23,842 nt of DNA, from contig MU626523.1 in NCBI GenBank assembly GCA_025603075.1, forward strand, positions 1 to 23,842, read 5' to 3'. Below the pieces are notes generated by a model. It saw nothing but the letters and a program-made list of their open reading frames with translations, did no database searches and had not been told where the DNA came from. Shown here one piece after another: positions 1-10,101 of the stretch. Position 1 is the stretch's first letter. Each line of letters opens with the position of its first letter. The DNA comes from Neoconidiobolus thromboides FSU 785 (taxonomy: Eukaryota > Entomophthoromycota > Entomophthoromycetes > Entomophthorales > Neoconidiobolaceae). The position numbers and the translations under genes were made by a program.

Positions 1-2
1 AT

Positions 3-170
3 GTAGCTGGTATTGTTGCTGACTATATTTCCCTTGATCAAGTTAAATTCACCCCAGAAACCCTTTCTTCTAAATTGACTACCTTATCAAATAAGGATGC
101 TATTGCTAATTTACCAAAAGACACCCCTAATCTTTTAGCTCGTAATATTGCCCCTCCTACTTGGAATTAA
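3..170 (+). CDS. C-terminal end of a proteinase K-type subtilisin (cut by window edge)
   Basis: This is the last 55 codons plus stop of an S8A subtilisin; the rest lies left of the window. It begins inside the conserved region just after the catalytic Ser (VAGIVADY...) and ends ...APPTWN. It aligns without gaps to 3079-3246 of the complete gene downstream. I count five base differences in 168, only one of which changes a residue (Asp for Asn in LSNKDAIA), so both copies look recently duplicated and constrained. The ATG at position 1 is out of frame and not a start. The 3' flanks of the two copies do not resemble each other, so the duplicated block seems to end near the stop codon. Confidence 0.9.
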   Translation, partial: VAGIVADYISLDQVKFTPETLSSKLTTLSNKDAIANLPKDTPNLLARNIAPPTWN

Positions 171-1980
171 GCTTATGTAAAATTTAAATAAATTAATTAT
201 CTTCTTATATTCTTATTTAATTCTTAAATAACCTTCCATTTGTAAAAACGATTGCTCAAAACTTAGAAATTCGATTGCATTAGTAGCCACCTATGTCTTT
301 AACTTCAATTTTATTAAGATTTTGTATACTCCATTTTTTAACTTTTTTAAATGTTTTATTAAGCTTTTGGATCTTAAATATTAAAACCTTAAAATAACAT
401 AGCAAATATTTTACTGTTTCATAAAAAAACTTTAGGCAATAAAGTTTTCACCATTTGATATAACTTTCATAATGTCCATTCATACTACAGATAGCTATGT
501 ATTCATCTATTGTGTACTATTCTATTTGAATTCGGCTCATATTCAGAATTCAGACCTTTTTTATGGTTATAAAATCTTTTATACAAATTTAAATAATAAG
601 TAGCAACAGTTGTGTACTTTTAAAATACAATATATCTTTTATTCCAAATATATATGTTGATGACATATTTAGTGTTTCAAGGCTATCATATCCTTATCAT
701 CATAGTCAATCAACTTTTAAAGTCTGTTGTTGATGATAGTGTTTTCAATGAGCCGTTTACAAAAATAATCATACAAAAAAATATGGAAATAGTATTTCGA
801 GATTCTTATTGCTTTGCAATAAAGTTTTTTATTCTGTTACAATAATTAAAGAATTTCAAATTTCAAACATAATCGTTGCTCACTACCAGTTATTCACCAA
901 TACCAGTCCTTTATGTTATATAGGGTCTTACGAGCAACAGAACATTTGTAATTCGAAATTTTGAGTTTTCATCCCAAGACAAGAAAAGTAAATTTTGATT
1001 TTATCACAAGATTTTTTCGAGCCATTTAATTTGCTGCTTTCTTATATAGAACAATAGTACTTTAGTTATTATATTGAAATTTTGGTTAGCTTAAACCATT
1101 GTTTTGGTTTCTTTGTACTTATAAGTAATCTTCCGTATGAATAACTTAAATGGAGCTATTCTAATTCTTTTATCTTTTTTAGTTATAGAGATTTTAATTT
1201 TTAATTTTTCTATTAGTTTCGAACATCTTATAACTTCTAAAATAAATTAATAGAGTTAAAGTCTAATTTGAAGTAATTAGTGCTTATTTTTATAATCAAC
1301 AATTTGTACAATTATGATGATTTACAGCTCAACTTCCAATATTTTATTATAGAATAAACAGTTAGTCACTACACAAATAAAATTTAATAATTATAAATTC
1401 ATTTGATTTTGATTACGAAAATTATACTTAATAATTTACCTTTAAAAGTAGAAATCCAAGAATTATAAAGAATAAACTCCTTTATTATGTTTGGATTAAA
1501 GGCGTAATTTATTTCAAAAATGAAATAAGAGGATTTAACATTATACTACATTTAGTTGTTATATATTAAACAAAACCTCATAAAGCTAAGTAAAAATTGT
1601 AATATATTACAACATATTTATCAATGGCACTATAATATTATAAAATTTTCAATTGAAATTACTATATAGCAAATGACCAATTTTTAAAAAAATCTGGAAC
1701 AGAAAAATACTAAAAGCATGATCGTTTTTATAGTAAACAGGTTAAATTTAATTAGTAAGTAAACTTGTATTAAAATGTAATATGAAATAATGGTTTTTTA
1801 ATTAGCTAAAGATAAAATCTAATTTAACAATAAAATGAAACAATTTCACAATATGACTTAAAGAATAGAATTAAAGTCATGGTCTGTTTTTTATATTTTT
1901 GGTACGGTTTTTGTTTTCCACTTCAAGTCAGATGAAGAGTTGTTATCAATATGGTTTCATAATAATGGCTGACTAAAAGG
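171..1980. other. Intergenic, no gene seen
   Basis: This is about 1.8 kb of very AT-rich DNA between the two tandem subtilisin copies. It has many stops in all frames and no tRNA-like or repeat-family match that I can see. The only ATG-started frame of note (654-845, 63 codons, hydrophobic and low complexity) has no recognisable content. The last roughly 100 bp is presumably the promoter of the downstream protease gene. Confidence 0.6.
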
Positions 1981-1990
1981 TATATAAAGC
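1981..1990 (+). promoter_or_regulatory. TATA box of the subtilisin gene
   Basis: TATATAAAGC lies 66 bp before the ATG at 2047. With the usual TATA-to-start spacing of about 30 bp, transcription would begin at or after about 2011. That makes the in-frame ATG at 2011 too close to the transcript end to be the likely initiator, and favours 2047. Confidence 0.6.
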
Positions 1991-2046
1991 GGGTTACTTT
2001 CCATGTTATAATGTATCAATTACAATTATTTAAACATAATATAATA

Positions 2047-3246
2047 ATGCAATTCTCTAATATTTTGTTAATCGCTGGTACTCTTTTAAGTGCTCTTGCT
2101 GGAGTTTCAGCTGAAAAATTCATTGTTCGCTTCAAAGAGAACAATTCTCGTATCTCCCTTTCCGATATACATTACACTAACTTGAGTGCTAAAATCCAAG
2201 AATTAAATGGGAACTCTCGTTTAGCCCCATCCAATACTGTAAATTATAAATTCGACACTGTCTTTAATGGTTATTCCGGTGATTTTAATGCTGAGTTAGT
2301 TAACTGGATTAAATCTCAACCTGAGGTTGAATACGTTAACAAACAAGTTAGACATTCAGCAAATGCTTTACAATCTGATGCTCCATGGGGTTTAACTCGT
2401 ATTTCATCTGCTAAAAAATATACTGATGCTGTTAAAGGTGAATATAGATATGTTTCTGAAACTGGTCAAGGAGTAGATGTTTATGTACTTGATACCGGTA
2501 TCAACTTCAAACATATTGATTTTGAAGGTCGTGCAAGATGGGGTAAAACCTTTGCTGAAAATTCTACCGATGATGATGTACACGGTCATGGTACTCATGT
2601 AGCTGGTACTATTGCTGGTCGTAAATATGGTGTTTCAAAAGGTGCCAATGTTATTGCCGTAAAAGTTTTAGGTGATGATGGTTATGGAAGTACTGAAGAA
2701 GTTGTTGCTGGTATTGAATGGGTGGTTAAGAACCCACCACGTTGGGGTACTCCAATCAAAGGAAAGGTCATTAACATGTCACTTGGTGGTGACCTCGATC
2801 TTGCTCTTAATGAAGCTGTAAACAAGGCAGTTGACGCTGGTGTACATATTGTTGTTGCTGCTGGTAATGAATCTACTGATGCTTGTACTAAATCACCAGC
2901 ATCAGCTGAAAAAGCAATTACCGTTGGTGCTACTACTATTGATGATACTTTAGCTTACTTTTCCAACTATGGGAAATGTGTTGATATTCTCGCACCAGGC
3001 CGCTATATCTTATCAGCATGGATTGGATCCAATCAAGCTACTAAGAATATCTCAGGTACTTCCATGGCTTCACCACATGTAGCTGGTATTGTTGCTGACT
3101 ATATTTCCCTTGATCAAGTTAAATTCACCCCAGAAACCCTTTCTTCTAAATTGACTACCTTATCAAATAAGAATGCTATTGCTAATTTACCAAAAGATAC
3201 TCCAAATCTTTTAGCTCGTAATATTGCTCCTCCTACTTGGAATTAA
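2047..3246 (+). CDS. Secreted subtilisin-like serine protease (proteinase K family, S8A)
   Basis: This is a single-exon, 399-residue preproprotease. Residues 1 to about 22 (MQFSNILLIAGTLLSALAG...) form a signal peptide. Residues about 23-103 match an inhibitor I9 propeptide. The mature enzyme should start near residue 104-107, just before the proteinase K-like SDAPWGL motif (D111). The catalytic set is complete: Asp149 (VLDTGIN), His181 (GHGTHVAG), oxyanion Asn274 (AAGNES) and Ser339 (GTSMASPHVAG). The family degrades proteins outside the cell, for nutrition or host-cuticle breakdown. An in-frame ATG at 2011 would add 12 residues ahead of the signal peptide; I prefer 2047 because of the TATA box position and the better signal peptide. 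Codon use is richer in C-ending codons than in the neighbouring LRR genes, which suggests high expression. A near-identical truncated copy lies at 3-170. Confidence 0.95.
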   Translation: MQFSNILLIAGTLLSALAGVSAEKFIVRFKENNSRISLSDIHYTNLSAKIQELNGNSRLAPSNTVNYKFDTVFNGYSGDFNAELVNWIKSQPEVEYVNKQVRHSANALQSDAPWGLTRISSAKKYTDAVKGEYRYVSETGQGVDVYVLDTGINFKHIDFEGRARWGKTFAENSTDDDVHGHGTHVAGTIAGRKYGVSKGANVIAVKVLGDDGYGSTEEVVAGIEWVVKNPPRWGTPIKGKVINMSLGGDLDLALNEAVNKAVDAGVHIVVAAGNESTDACTKSPASAEKAITVGATTIDDTLAYFSNYGKCVDILAPGRYILSAWIGSNQATKNISGTSMASPHVAGIVADYISLDQVKFTPETLSSKLTTLSNKNAIANLPKDTPNLLARNIAPPTWN

Positions 3247-3845
3247 AAGTTTTGTAAATAAATAATATCATGCTATCTTTATTGAATGCTATTTAATGCA
3301 AATTTAATTACATGAATTTTTGTCTTAGATTTAATCATTAGTAATTTTTTTTAGTTAATATTAAGTTTACTAACATTTCTTATTGATATTTGTTTTCATA
3401 TGATCTCTTCCTCTTAAGTTTGTTTGTTTAACGCTTTACTCAACGTGATCAACTTTTGGATAGTAGTAAATTGGCTACCTTTTTTGCAATCAGCTGCTTT
3501 TTTAAACTGAAAAGATTGACTCAATTTAATTTTTAAGTTGTGGCACTGCCAATTAAAACGAGTATAATTTTTAATATCCAATAAAAAGGATATAATGCCA
3601 ACGTTTATTTATGTAAATAGTTATTGGAAAAATACAAAAATGGAAAAAGGCAGCTTATTTAGGTTAGTAAGCTTTATTGAAAACTAAAGCAAATAATCAA
3701 CAGCATGAGGTAAAATAACTAGGTTAACAAACATTGCGACTACTGTTTGTGTTTTTAAAATATTCCTAAAAAATTCACATAACACCATAACGTTTTAATT
3801 TATATTAACAAACTCGAGGAAAATTGAAGGTAATGTTGAAGAAAT
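3247..3845. other. Intergenic, no gene seen
   Basis: This stretch holds the 3' flank of the protease gene and upstream sequence of the next gene. It is AT-rich. A short open stretch near 3441-3538 has no start codon and no recognisable motif. Confidence 0.5.
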
Positions 3846-3855
3846 TATATAAATA
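3846..3855 (+). promoter_or_regulatory. Candidate TATA box
   Basis: TATATAAATA lies 128 bp before the ATG at 3983 and is followed by a T-rich leader. In such AT-rich DNA a chance match is quite possible. Confidence 0.3.
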
Positions 3856-3982
3856 AACCACATTTTGTTTTTTTTTAAAATATATTTTTTATTTCATACC
3901 TTTGTATTTCGTTTTAAAACCTTGTTGAACTTTTTTTAAAAGTTGTTTTAGTTATTGTATTATTGAATTTTAGATTTTTATC

Positions 3983-4531
3983 ATGCCTCAAAACACTTTT
4001 CTCTTATCTATTACTTTATCCACTGCTTTCGTTGATAGTTTTAATGACCTTCTTTCAAATAATGCTACTAATACCGCTACTAACTCAAACACTAATGTCA
4101 ATAACACCGTAAATGTCAACCCCTTACCAATAACAAATTTAAATCCATCATTGAACTACCCTTCAAGCAGTTTACCTTTGTTTACTCCTTTAATGTTAAA
4201 TAATATTCCAATTAGACGACCAATTTCAATCCCAGAAGAAATCGAAGGCGATGTTGAAGAAGATGAAGGATTTAATACTGATGATTGCCTGGATGATGAC
4301 TTAGAATCATTATATAATTATAGTCCAACTCCTGAGCCAAGAGTTCAAAAGAGGAGAATAACATCTAGCCATATCTTTAACGATGCTGATGAACCTTTAT
4401 TTAAGATCAAACGTACTAATGCTAATTTAAGAAAAAAATCAGTTATGATTAGTAACTTAAACCAAGGTGCTTGGCATTGTCATCAGTATCGATTACCTAG
4501 ATCTACTTGGAGAAGACATTCTTTTTACTAA
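3983..4531 (+). CDS. Unrecognised Asn-rich, acidic-patch protein, 182 aa
   Basis: This is an intron-free open frame with an ATG start that I do not recognise. In order it shows a hydrophobic, Ser/Thr-rich N-terminus (residues 1 to about 24), an Asn/Thr-rich stretch (about 25-50), a Pro/Leu-rich segment (about 51-80), an acidic block (about 84-108, including GDVEEDEG and DDDLES), and a basic C-terminal half with KRR and RKK clusters. The tail is rich in aromatic and basic residues (AWHCHQYRLPRSTWRRHSFY). The basic clusters could be nuclear targeting signals. Coding is supported by higher GC than the flanks, a frame open for 182 codons in very AT-rich DNA, and a T-rich 3' flank with TGTA motifs of the kind found at fungal polyadenylation sites. 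It could be a lineage-specific regulator, but function is unknown. Confidence 0.65.
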   Translation: MPQNTFLLSITLSTAFVDSFNDLLSNNATNTATNSNTNVNNTVNVNPLPITNLNPSLNYPSSSLPLFTPLMLNNIPIRRPISIPEEIEGDVEEDEGFNTDDCLDDDLESLYNYSPTPEPRVQKRRITSSHIFNDADEPLFKIKRTNANLRKKSVMISNLNQGAWHCHQYRLPRSTWRRHSFY

Positions 4532-5440
4532 TTTGATTTTGTTTTTCTATTTCGCTTTGCTTTTTTTTTGCTTTTTCTGTAAATTAAATGTACTTGTAAT
4601 TAAATTTATTTGTTTTTTTTTTACATATTAAATTAATATCATTTTCATAATCTTACTCAAAAATGATATTTAGTGTTACTTACACTGTTAGTGATGACAT
4701 GTTTTATTATTTAGTAATAAATGTGTAGGTTTTTTTAGATGGTTAACTGAAATATTTAATATAAATCATAAATTTTGTTTACGTATATTTTTACAACAAA
4801 ATAATGTATATCATTTTAATAAATTTATCTCAATAAAAGGAACAGATTTAATTATTAACTATTATATTAGTAAACAGTTTTAGTAGTTTAATTCAATGCA
4901 CAGTTTGTTTTTAATTAAACATTCTTAATAATTCAAAATTTTAAGTTACAAATTAACCTTGATAACTCTATAAGATAAATTAACTCAAAATTATTAATAA
5001 CCTATTTGATTAAATAGAAAAATAATTAAATCTTCCAAATTCAATATTAAGGCTAATTAAAATCATTGTTTATTATATTAAATAAACTTTCCTGTCATCA
5101 AATTCTATGCAATTTCTAACGTAAAATTGGTGGGGAATAAAACTAACTGGATTTGACCAAGGTAGGTATTAGGATGTATTGAATTTCAAATCGGTGCATT
5201 AAAATGTGATGTATATACAACTACAGTATCTATAAAATAGTTAATGAAGAATAATTATTAATCATTAATGAAACGGAAATTTAAATTTTTTAAGGATTTT
5301 GTTAACTTTAAACTTAAGAATCGTAGATTCCAAATGCTTTATTTATAGGAAAACTTAAAAATCGTAGAAAAGGTGATATGAGAGGAATTTGATTTTTGGA
5401 TAAAAAATAATAAGGCTTTTAATTTTTAACTTCAATAAAT
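4532..5440. other. Intergenic, no gene seen
   Basis: This is about 900 bp between convergent genes (plus-strand 3983 gene, minus-strand F-box/LRR gene). The DNA is AT-rich with stops throughout. The only structure noted is a short direct repeat, AAACTTAARAATCGTAGA, at about 5309-5326 and 5351-5368. Confidence 0.5.
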
Positions 5441-6866
5441 TTAAAATCCATAATACCATTTTAAATGTGATACATCATGAAATTTTAAGATAGCCTGCTG
5501 GTCCTTCAATTTTGGTAAATAATAATAATAATAAGAATATCTAAGATTAGGTGCTAATGACAATATTGATTCACTAAATTTATTTAAACTAAGTTCATCG
5601 TTATCATTAAAAGTACAGAAATTGTTGACTTGTGCTTGTTCAAGTTGATTTAAGTAGTAGTCATTATTAAAAGAGCCTATTTTTGAATTAAGCAATGGAA
5701 GCGATAGAGAAGATATAGTATCAAAATGACAATCAGCAATATTTAAATGTTGCAACCTCTTGCATAATCGTTGTAGAAATTGAATAAGCGTATAGCTTAT
5801 ATTGAATTCATTTATACTTATTTTAGTTAGATTGCTTGGTTTATTAGGATAAATCTCATCTAATAATAAATAATCCGGCAATGTTAATGAATCCGAGAGT
5901 AATGTAAGACACGTTAAATTTGGCAAATTAAATATTGAATAAAGTAATCGGAATGACATACAAGGATGGCCCTTGACTAAAATACTGACCAATTTTGGAA
6001 ATTGTTTTCTGTCTATAATGTAGTTTTTTAATCTTGTTTTATTAAGCTCTAAATACTTCAAATTGGATATACTATCAAACCCAATACTGCTCATTTTACT
6101 TAGTATTAACTCTTGAAGATTAGGCATATGATCAAAACTAATTTTCAAAACACCTGCTTTATATGAACATAAATTATGGATGTTTAAATATTCCAAGTGA
6201 TTAAGTTGAGCAGTTTCGATATGTTTAATGTCTTTGAAGTTAGCATTATTAGTTGTCAATGTCAATTGAACAACACAGCTCATCTTACTCAATATAGTGC
6301 TATGCAAATGAGATGATTTACTATCTGAACGTAACTCCAGATATCGTGCCTTATTGGAAATATATGGTAGTAATAAATTAAAAAACTTTTTGCATGGTTC
6401 TACCACATTCAAATAATTTATACCATTTAGTTTTGTATAGAACAACTTTAGATTGATATCAAATGATGTCTCCTTCTCTATACTACACAATGAATTATTT
6501 TTTATTTCCTTAGGCTCGCCTTTACCAAAAGTAAGTCCAACTAACTCTAAGTGTGATAATTGCCTGAACCGCTTGATGTATACAATGGTGCTAATAGTAG
6601 GCTTAATTAAATTAGGATAGTTGTTTATATGAAAATTTAGATTATAGTAATCATGTATGACAATATGTTTTACATATTTATTGTATCTCAATTTTTTGTT
6701 ACCGTAATAGCTATCATAATTGCTAAAAAAACTTTAATTCTATAACCATTGGTAAAAATATCTGATGAAACTCCTTAGATATTAATAATAGGTTGCATTT
6801 GTCTTCACTTCTTAAATAACTGGCAATTTCTTTTAAATTAGCACTTGGTAAACTTCGTAATAACAT
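5441..6866 (-). CDS. F-box/LRR-like protein gene with a one-base frameshift
   Basis: This is a paralogue of the gene at 7954-9399, on the same strand and without introns. The continuous open frame is 5441-6691 (416 codons from an internal ATG). Homology to the paralogue continues upstream in another frame, from the ATG at 6866 through an F-box-like start (MLLRSLPSANLKEIASYLRS, then CNLLLISKEF). That frame meets a stop next to a run of seven A (6725-6731; T on the coding strand). One base fewer in the run would join both parts into about 474 codons collinear with the paralogue. The body has leucine-rich segments such as MPNLQELILS, SNLKYLELN and LPNLTCLTL. F-box/LRR proteins select substrates for SCF ubiquitin ligases; here that role is inferred. 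The break may be a sequencing error, a recent mutation, or real use of the 6691 start giving an F-box-less LRR protein. Confidence 0.75.
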
Positions 6867-7423
6867 TATTAAATTTGAAAAGGCTAAAGGACCTATTATT
6901 TAGCTTTTATATTATTTCTTTACGCAGTAAACATGAATTCTTTATGTATGAAAATATTAGTGACTATTTATCTGATTATAAAATCACTTAATATAGCATA
7001 TAAACTTAATTCAGATTTTTATTAAAATCAAGGTTTTAAATGCCATAGTACTTCTAATTTATTCTATGATTTTCCGATTAAAGCAACTCCTTTATTTTGT
7101 ATTCTTATCTTGGGTTTCCTCCTTATAAGTGCTATTTATAACTAATTCCTATTAAAATAAATATTACTAAATTTTAGAAAAAAATAAACCTTTAGGATAA
7201 GAGGTTTATGCCCTAAGTAGAAAGAAGTTGGATTAAGATTTTGGTGTCAAAAGTTGATTTAAAATATAAAGATTTAAAAAAGCAGAAGAACATCTCAAAG
7301 AGGCTTGAATTGATCCCGAGTTCATATGGGTGTAGTCTCCAAAGAACATAATTAATGTGATAGGCAAATTGTAAAGTGAACTCTATATTTAATAGAACTA
7401 TTAGCAATCTAAAAAAGTTCATT
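6867..7423. other. Intergenic, no gene seen
   Basis: This is 5' flank of the frameshifted LRR gene up to the inverted-repeat element. A minus-strand frame at 7213-7422 (69 codons, hydrophobic start) shows no match to the neighbouring family that I can make out, and I do not call it. Confidence 0.5.
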
Positions 7424-7530
7424 ATATGGAGGTGTTTTTTTTGACTTCATTACTTTTTCTATCTTTTAAGCGCTATTTGAGTGGGAAAATTACTAGCAAA
7501 ATTATTAAACACAAAAACATATCCCCATAT
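7424..7530 (+). mobile_element. MITE-like element, copy A (107 bp)
   Basis: It starts ATATGGAGGTGTTTTTTTT and ends with ...CATATCCCCATAT, giving terminal inverted repeats of about 12-19 bp. The interior carries the family's shared core (TTCATTACTTTTT, then TTTTAAGCGCTATTTGAGTGG). There is no coding capacity. It lies between two tandem F-box/LRR paralogues. Nonautonomous TIR elements of this size are mobilised in trans by a full-length DNA transposon, and none is visible here. Confidence 0.75.
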
Positions 7531-7953
7531 GCTTAAATAGCATAAAGCAAATTTTTCTGTTAAATATATTTTATGCTTGACAAAAAACGGCGCTCTTAAA
7601 TTAAAAACCCTTCTAATACAATTTTGATTACATAAACATTCCTATACCCATCCAAATTCTAACTTACCTTATATATTTATATTTTAATCTCAATATTTTT
7701 ACATTCATTAATTAAACAATTGGGACTTCGTGTCTTTCGGGAGTTTTTAAAGTTAGTTATTTCTTCTTTGTTGACTTTATTAGTTCACTTTCGATGACAA
7801 ATATATTTTGAATATTCTTCTACCAAGGATATAAAAATATATCATTCAATATTTTCTTTTTATACTTTATTTTGTTAGAAAACAAACTAAAAAACAAAGA
7901 AAATGAACAAACATTTCCTTTTAGATAACATTAATAAAACATTTATTAAAAGA
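7531..7953. other. Intergenic, no gene seen
   Basis: This is the 3' flank of the intact F-box/LRR gene. It is AT-rich, and I see no open frame or repeat. Confidence 0.5.
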
Positions 7954-9399
7954 TCAATTATAATAACGATGTATATAATACTGACATGAATGAGATATGG
8001 TATAGAATTTTAGAATGGCCTTATAATTCTTCAATTTTGGTAAATGAATATAATAATTATAATATTTAAGGTTAGGTGCTAATACTAATATAGCTTCACT
8101 AAATTTACTTAAATTATACTCATCATCATCCTGATAGCTATAAAAGTTATTAATTTGTATTTGCTCAAGCTGATTTAAGTAGTAATCATTATTAAAGGAA
8201 TCCATATTTGGTTTAGGTAACAGACACGGTATAGAAGATATAGCATTAAAATAACAATGCGAGATAACTAATTGTTGTAACTTTTTACATGATTTTTGTA
8301 AAAACTGAATAAATGCGTAGCTTATATTAAATCCATCTAAGCTTATTTTGACTAAATTGTTTCTTTTATTAGGATAAACCTCACTTAGTAATAAATAATC
8401 TAGTACCACTATTGAATGTGAATGAAGTGTAAGGCACGTTAAATTTGATAAATTAAATATGGAATAAAGCAATCGGAATGAATAACAATAATAATGATTA
8501 AGTAAAACACCAATTAATTTAGGAAATTGTTTGTTCTTTATAAAAGCACACTTTAATTTTGTTCTATTAAGTTCTAAATATCTTAAATTAGATACTCCAG
8601 TAAACTCTACGTTATCCATTTGACTTAATATTAACTCTTGCAAATTAGGCATATAGTCAAAATTGATCTTTAATGTATTGATCTTATATAAGCATAAACC
8701 ATCAATATGCAACTGTCTTAAATGATAAAGTTGAATTGTTTCCACATATTTAAGGTCCTTAAAATTTGCCTCGTTAATTGTCAATTTTAACTGAATAACG
8801 TTTTTCATCTTATTCAAGATAGTATTATGTAACTGGGGCGATTTACTATTGGAATACAGTACTAAAGATTTTACATTATTGGATATATGTGGCAATAATA
8901 AATCAAAAAACCTTTTACATGGTTTTGTTACGCTTAAATATTTGATACCGCCTAACTTTCTGTGAAATAACTCTAAATCAATATCAAATACCCCCCCTTT
9001 TTTTGAGTTAGTTATCAAATTACTCTTTATATCTTTCAACTCATGTTTACCATAAATAAGTCCAGTTAATTCTAAGTGAGATAATTGATTAAATCGTTTA
9101 ATATATTCAAGAGCATTAATGGTAATTTTAGTTAAATTGGGGTAGTTTATTACATTAAAATCAAAATTTAGAAAATTATAAATAATAACATGTTTTATAT
9201 ACTTATGATATTTTAACATTTTAACATTACTTCGAACATCTGTATACTCATCATACACTTTTATTTCTACAATTATTGGTAGAAATGATTGATACCATTC
9301 TCTACATGTCAGCAGCAGGTTGTATTTATCTTTTTCCCTTAGATATCGAACGACTTGTTTTAAATTAAAATTAGTTAAATTTTGCACTAACATTGTCAA
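7954..9399 (-). CDS. F-box/LRR-like protein, 481 aa
   Basis: This is an intact single-exon gene. The N-terminus (about residues 8-45: NLTNFNLKQVVRYLREKDK, then LLLTCREWYQSFLP) has the spacing of a degenerate F-box. The rest has irregular leucine-rich segments: YHLRQLHIDGL, MPNLQELILSQM, SNLRYLELNRT, LSNLTCLTLHS and KLQQLVIS. This is the layout of fungal F-box/LRR proteins, which dock targets on Skp1-Cullin1 ubiquitin ligases in cytosol or nucleus; the substrate is unknown. The alternative start at codon 3 (9393) is where the ATG of the neighbouring paralogue aligns. A CCAAT box lies about 86-90 bp upstream. The paralogue at 5441-6866 is alignable over nearly the full length, by eye a little over half identical. 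The tandem set suggests a lineage-specific, fast-evolving family. Confidence 0.85.
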   Translation of the reverse strand: MTMLVQNLTNFNLKQVVRYLREKDKYNLLLTCREWYQSFLPIIVEIKVYDEYTDVRSNVKMLKYHKYIKHVIIYNFLNFDFNVINYPNLTKITINALEYIKRFNQLSHLELTGLIYGKHELKDIKSNLITNSKKGGVFDIDLELFHRKLGGIKYLSVTKPCKRFFDLLLPHISNNVKSLVLYSNSKSPQLHNTILNKMKNVIQLKLTINEANFKDLKYVETIQLYHLRQLHIDGLCLYKINTLKINFDYMPNLQELILSQMDNVEFTGVSNLRYLELNRTKLKCAFIKNKQFPKLIGVLLNHYYCYSFRLLYSIFNLSNLTCLTLHSHSIVVLDYLLLSEVYPNKRNNLVKISLDGFNISYAFIQFLQKSCKKLQQLVISHCYFNAISSIPCLLPKPNMDSFNNDYYLNQLEQIQINNFYSYQDDDEYNLSKFSEAILVLAPNLKYYNYYIHLPKLKNYKAILKFYTISHSCQYYIHRYYN

Positions 9400-10101
9400 T
9401 GTTTGAAAAGATTAAAAAGTAAGCTATTTCAGTTTTAAACCATTATTTTAATGTAAGCATGAATTCATTATAATTTTAAAATAGCCAATCAATAGCCAGT
9501 GAATTGTGCAATCAAAGAAACTCAAATATTTTAAAATGTTAAAGTTAGAATTATATAAAATACTAGTTAGAACCAAATATTATAAAGATTAAATAAAATC
9601 TGATTGAGGTCATTTTCTAAGCTTGAGGTCTCTAAAAGCAGTTAAAATTTTTAGCGGAATTCATTGTATATCACATAAAACAAAAGACAAAGTAAAAAAC
9701 AAAAATTTACTTTTAGCATTAAGCCAATTTTTGCTTACCTTTGCAACTAACAATCTCTCATGCTCAAAAGTATTTTAAACTTTACGCTATTTTTGTCCCA
9801 TTATTAAGTACTCATCACATCCACCAGTCCATGCCCATCTTTTTTATTTATTTGAAGTTATCTAATACAAGCCTTCCATTTTTTGCAGCTATTTTACTGT
9901 CCCTTTTGCTTCTAAAGAAAAGCATTTATCAAACTCTTGATACTTAAAATCCTTCAAAGCCCTCTTATTTCGAATATATTAGATGTATATATACATATTA
10001 TGAAAAATTGGAAAACTAAGCTAAACAGCTAGGAAGTACTAAAATTTTATTTGTTGTTAGCTGATAGAATGAAGGATATGTGAACTAAGGTACTGAATTA
10101 A
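9400..10101. other. Intergenic, no gene seen
   Basis: This is the upstream region of the intact F-box/LRR gene, up to the decayed paralogue. It includes a CCAAT box at 9485-9489. A hydrophobic plus-strand frame at 9741-9947 opens at TTG rather than ATG and is not supported. Confidence 0.5.
9485..9489 (+). promoter_or_regulatory. CCAAT box upstream of F-box/LRR gene
   Basis: AGCCAATCA lies 86-90 bp before the ATG at 9399 (gene on the minus strand). The HAP/NF-Y complex acts from either orientation. Single pentamers are common, so this rests on its distance matching that of the other genes in the window. Confidence 0.35.

Noticed and set aside
654-845. 63-codon plus-strand frame with ATG
   Set aside because: It is hydrophobic and low complexity, with no motif, promoter pattern or homology to neighbours. 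The length is expected by chance over 1.8 kb of AT-rich DNA.
2404-2598. Minus-strand frame inside the subtilisin gene
   Set aside because: It is a shadow of the protease catalytic domain.
7213-7422. 69-codon minus-strand frame with a hydrophobic start, just left of MITE copy A
   Set aside because: I could not align it to the F-box/LRR family or see a convincing gene context. A fragment of a lost membrane protein is possible but unsupported.
9741-9947. 68-codon hydrophobic frame
   Set aside because: It opens at TTG rather than ATG and shows no conserved feature.
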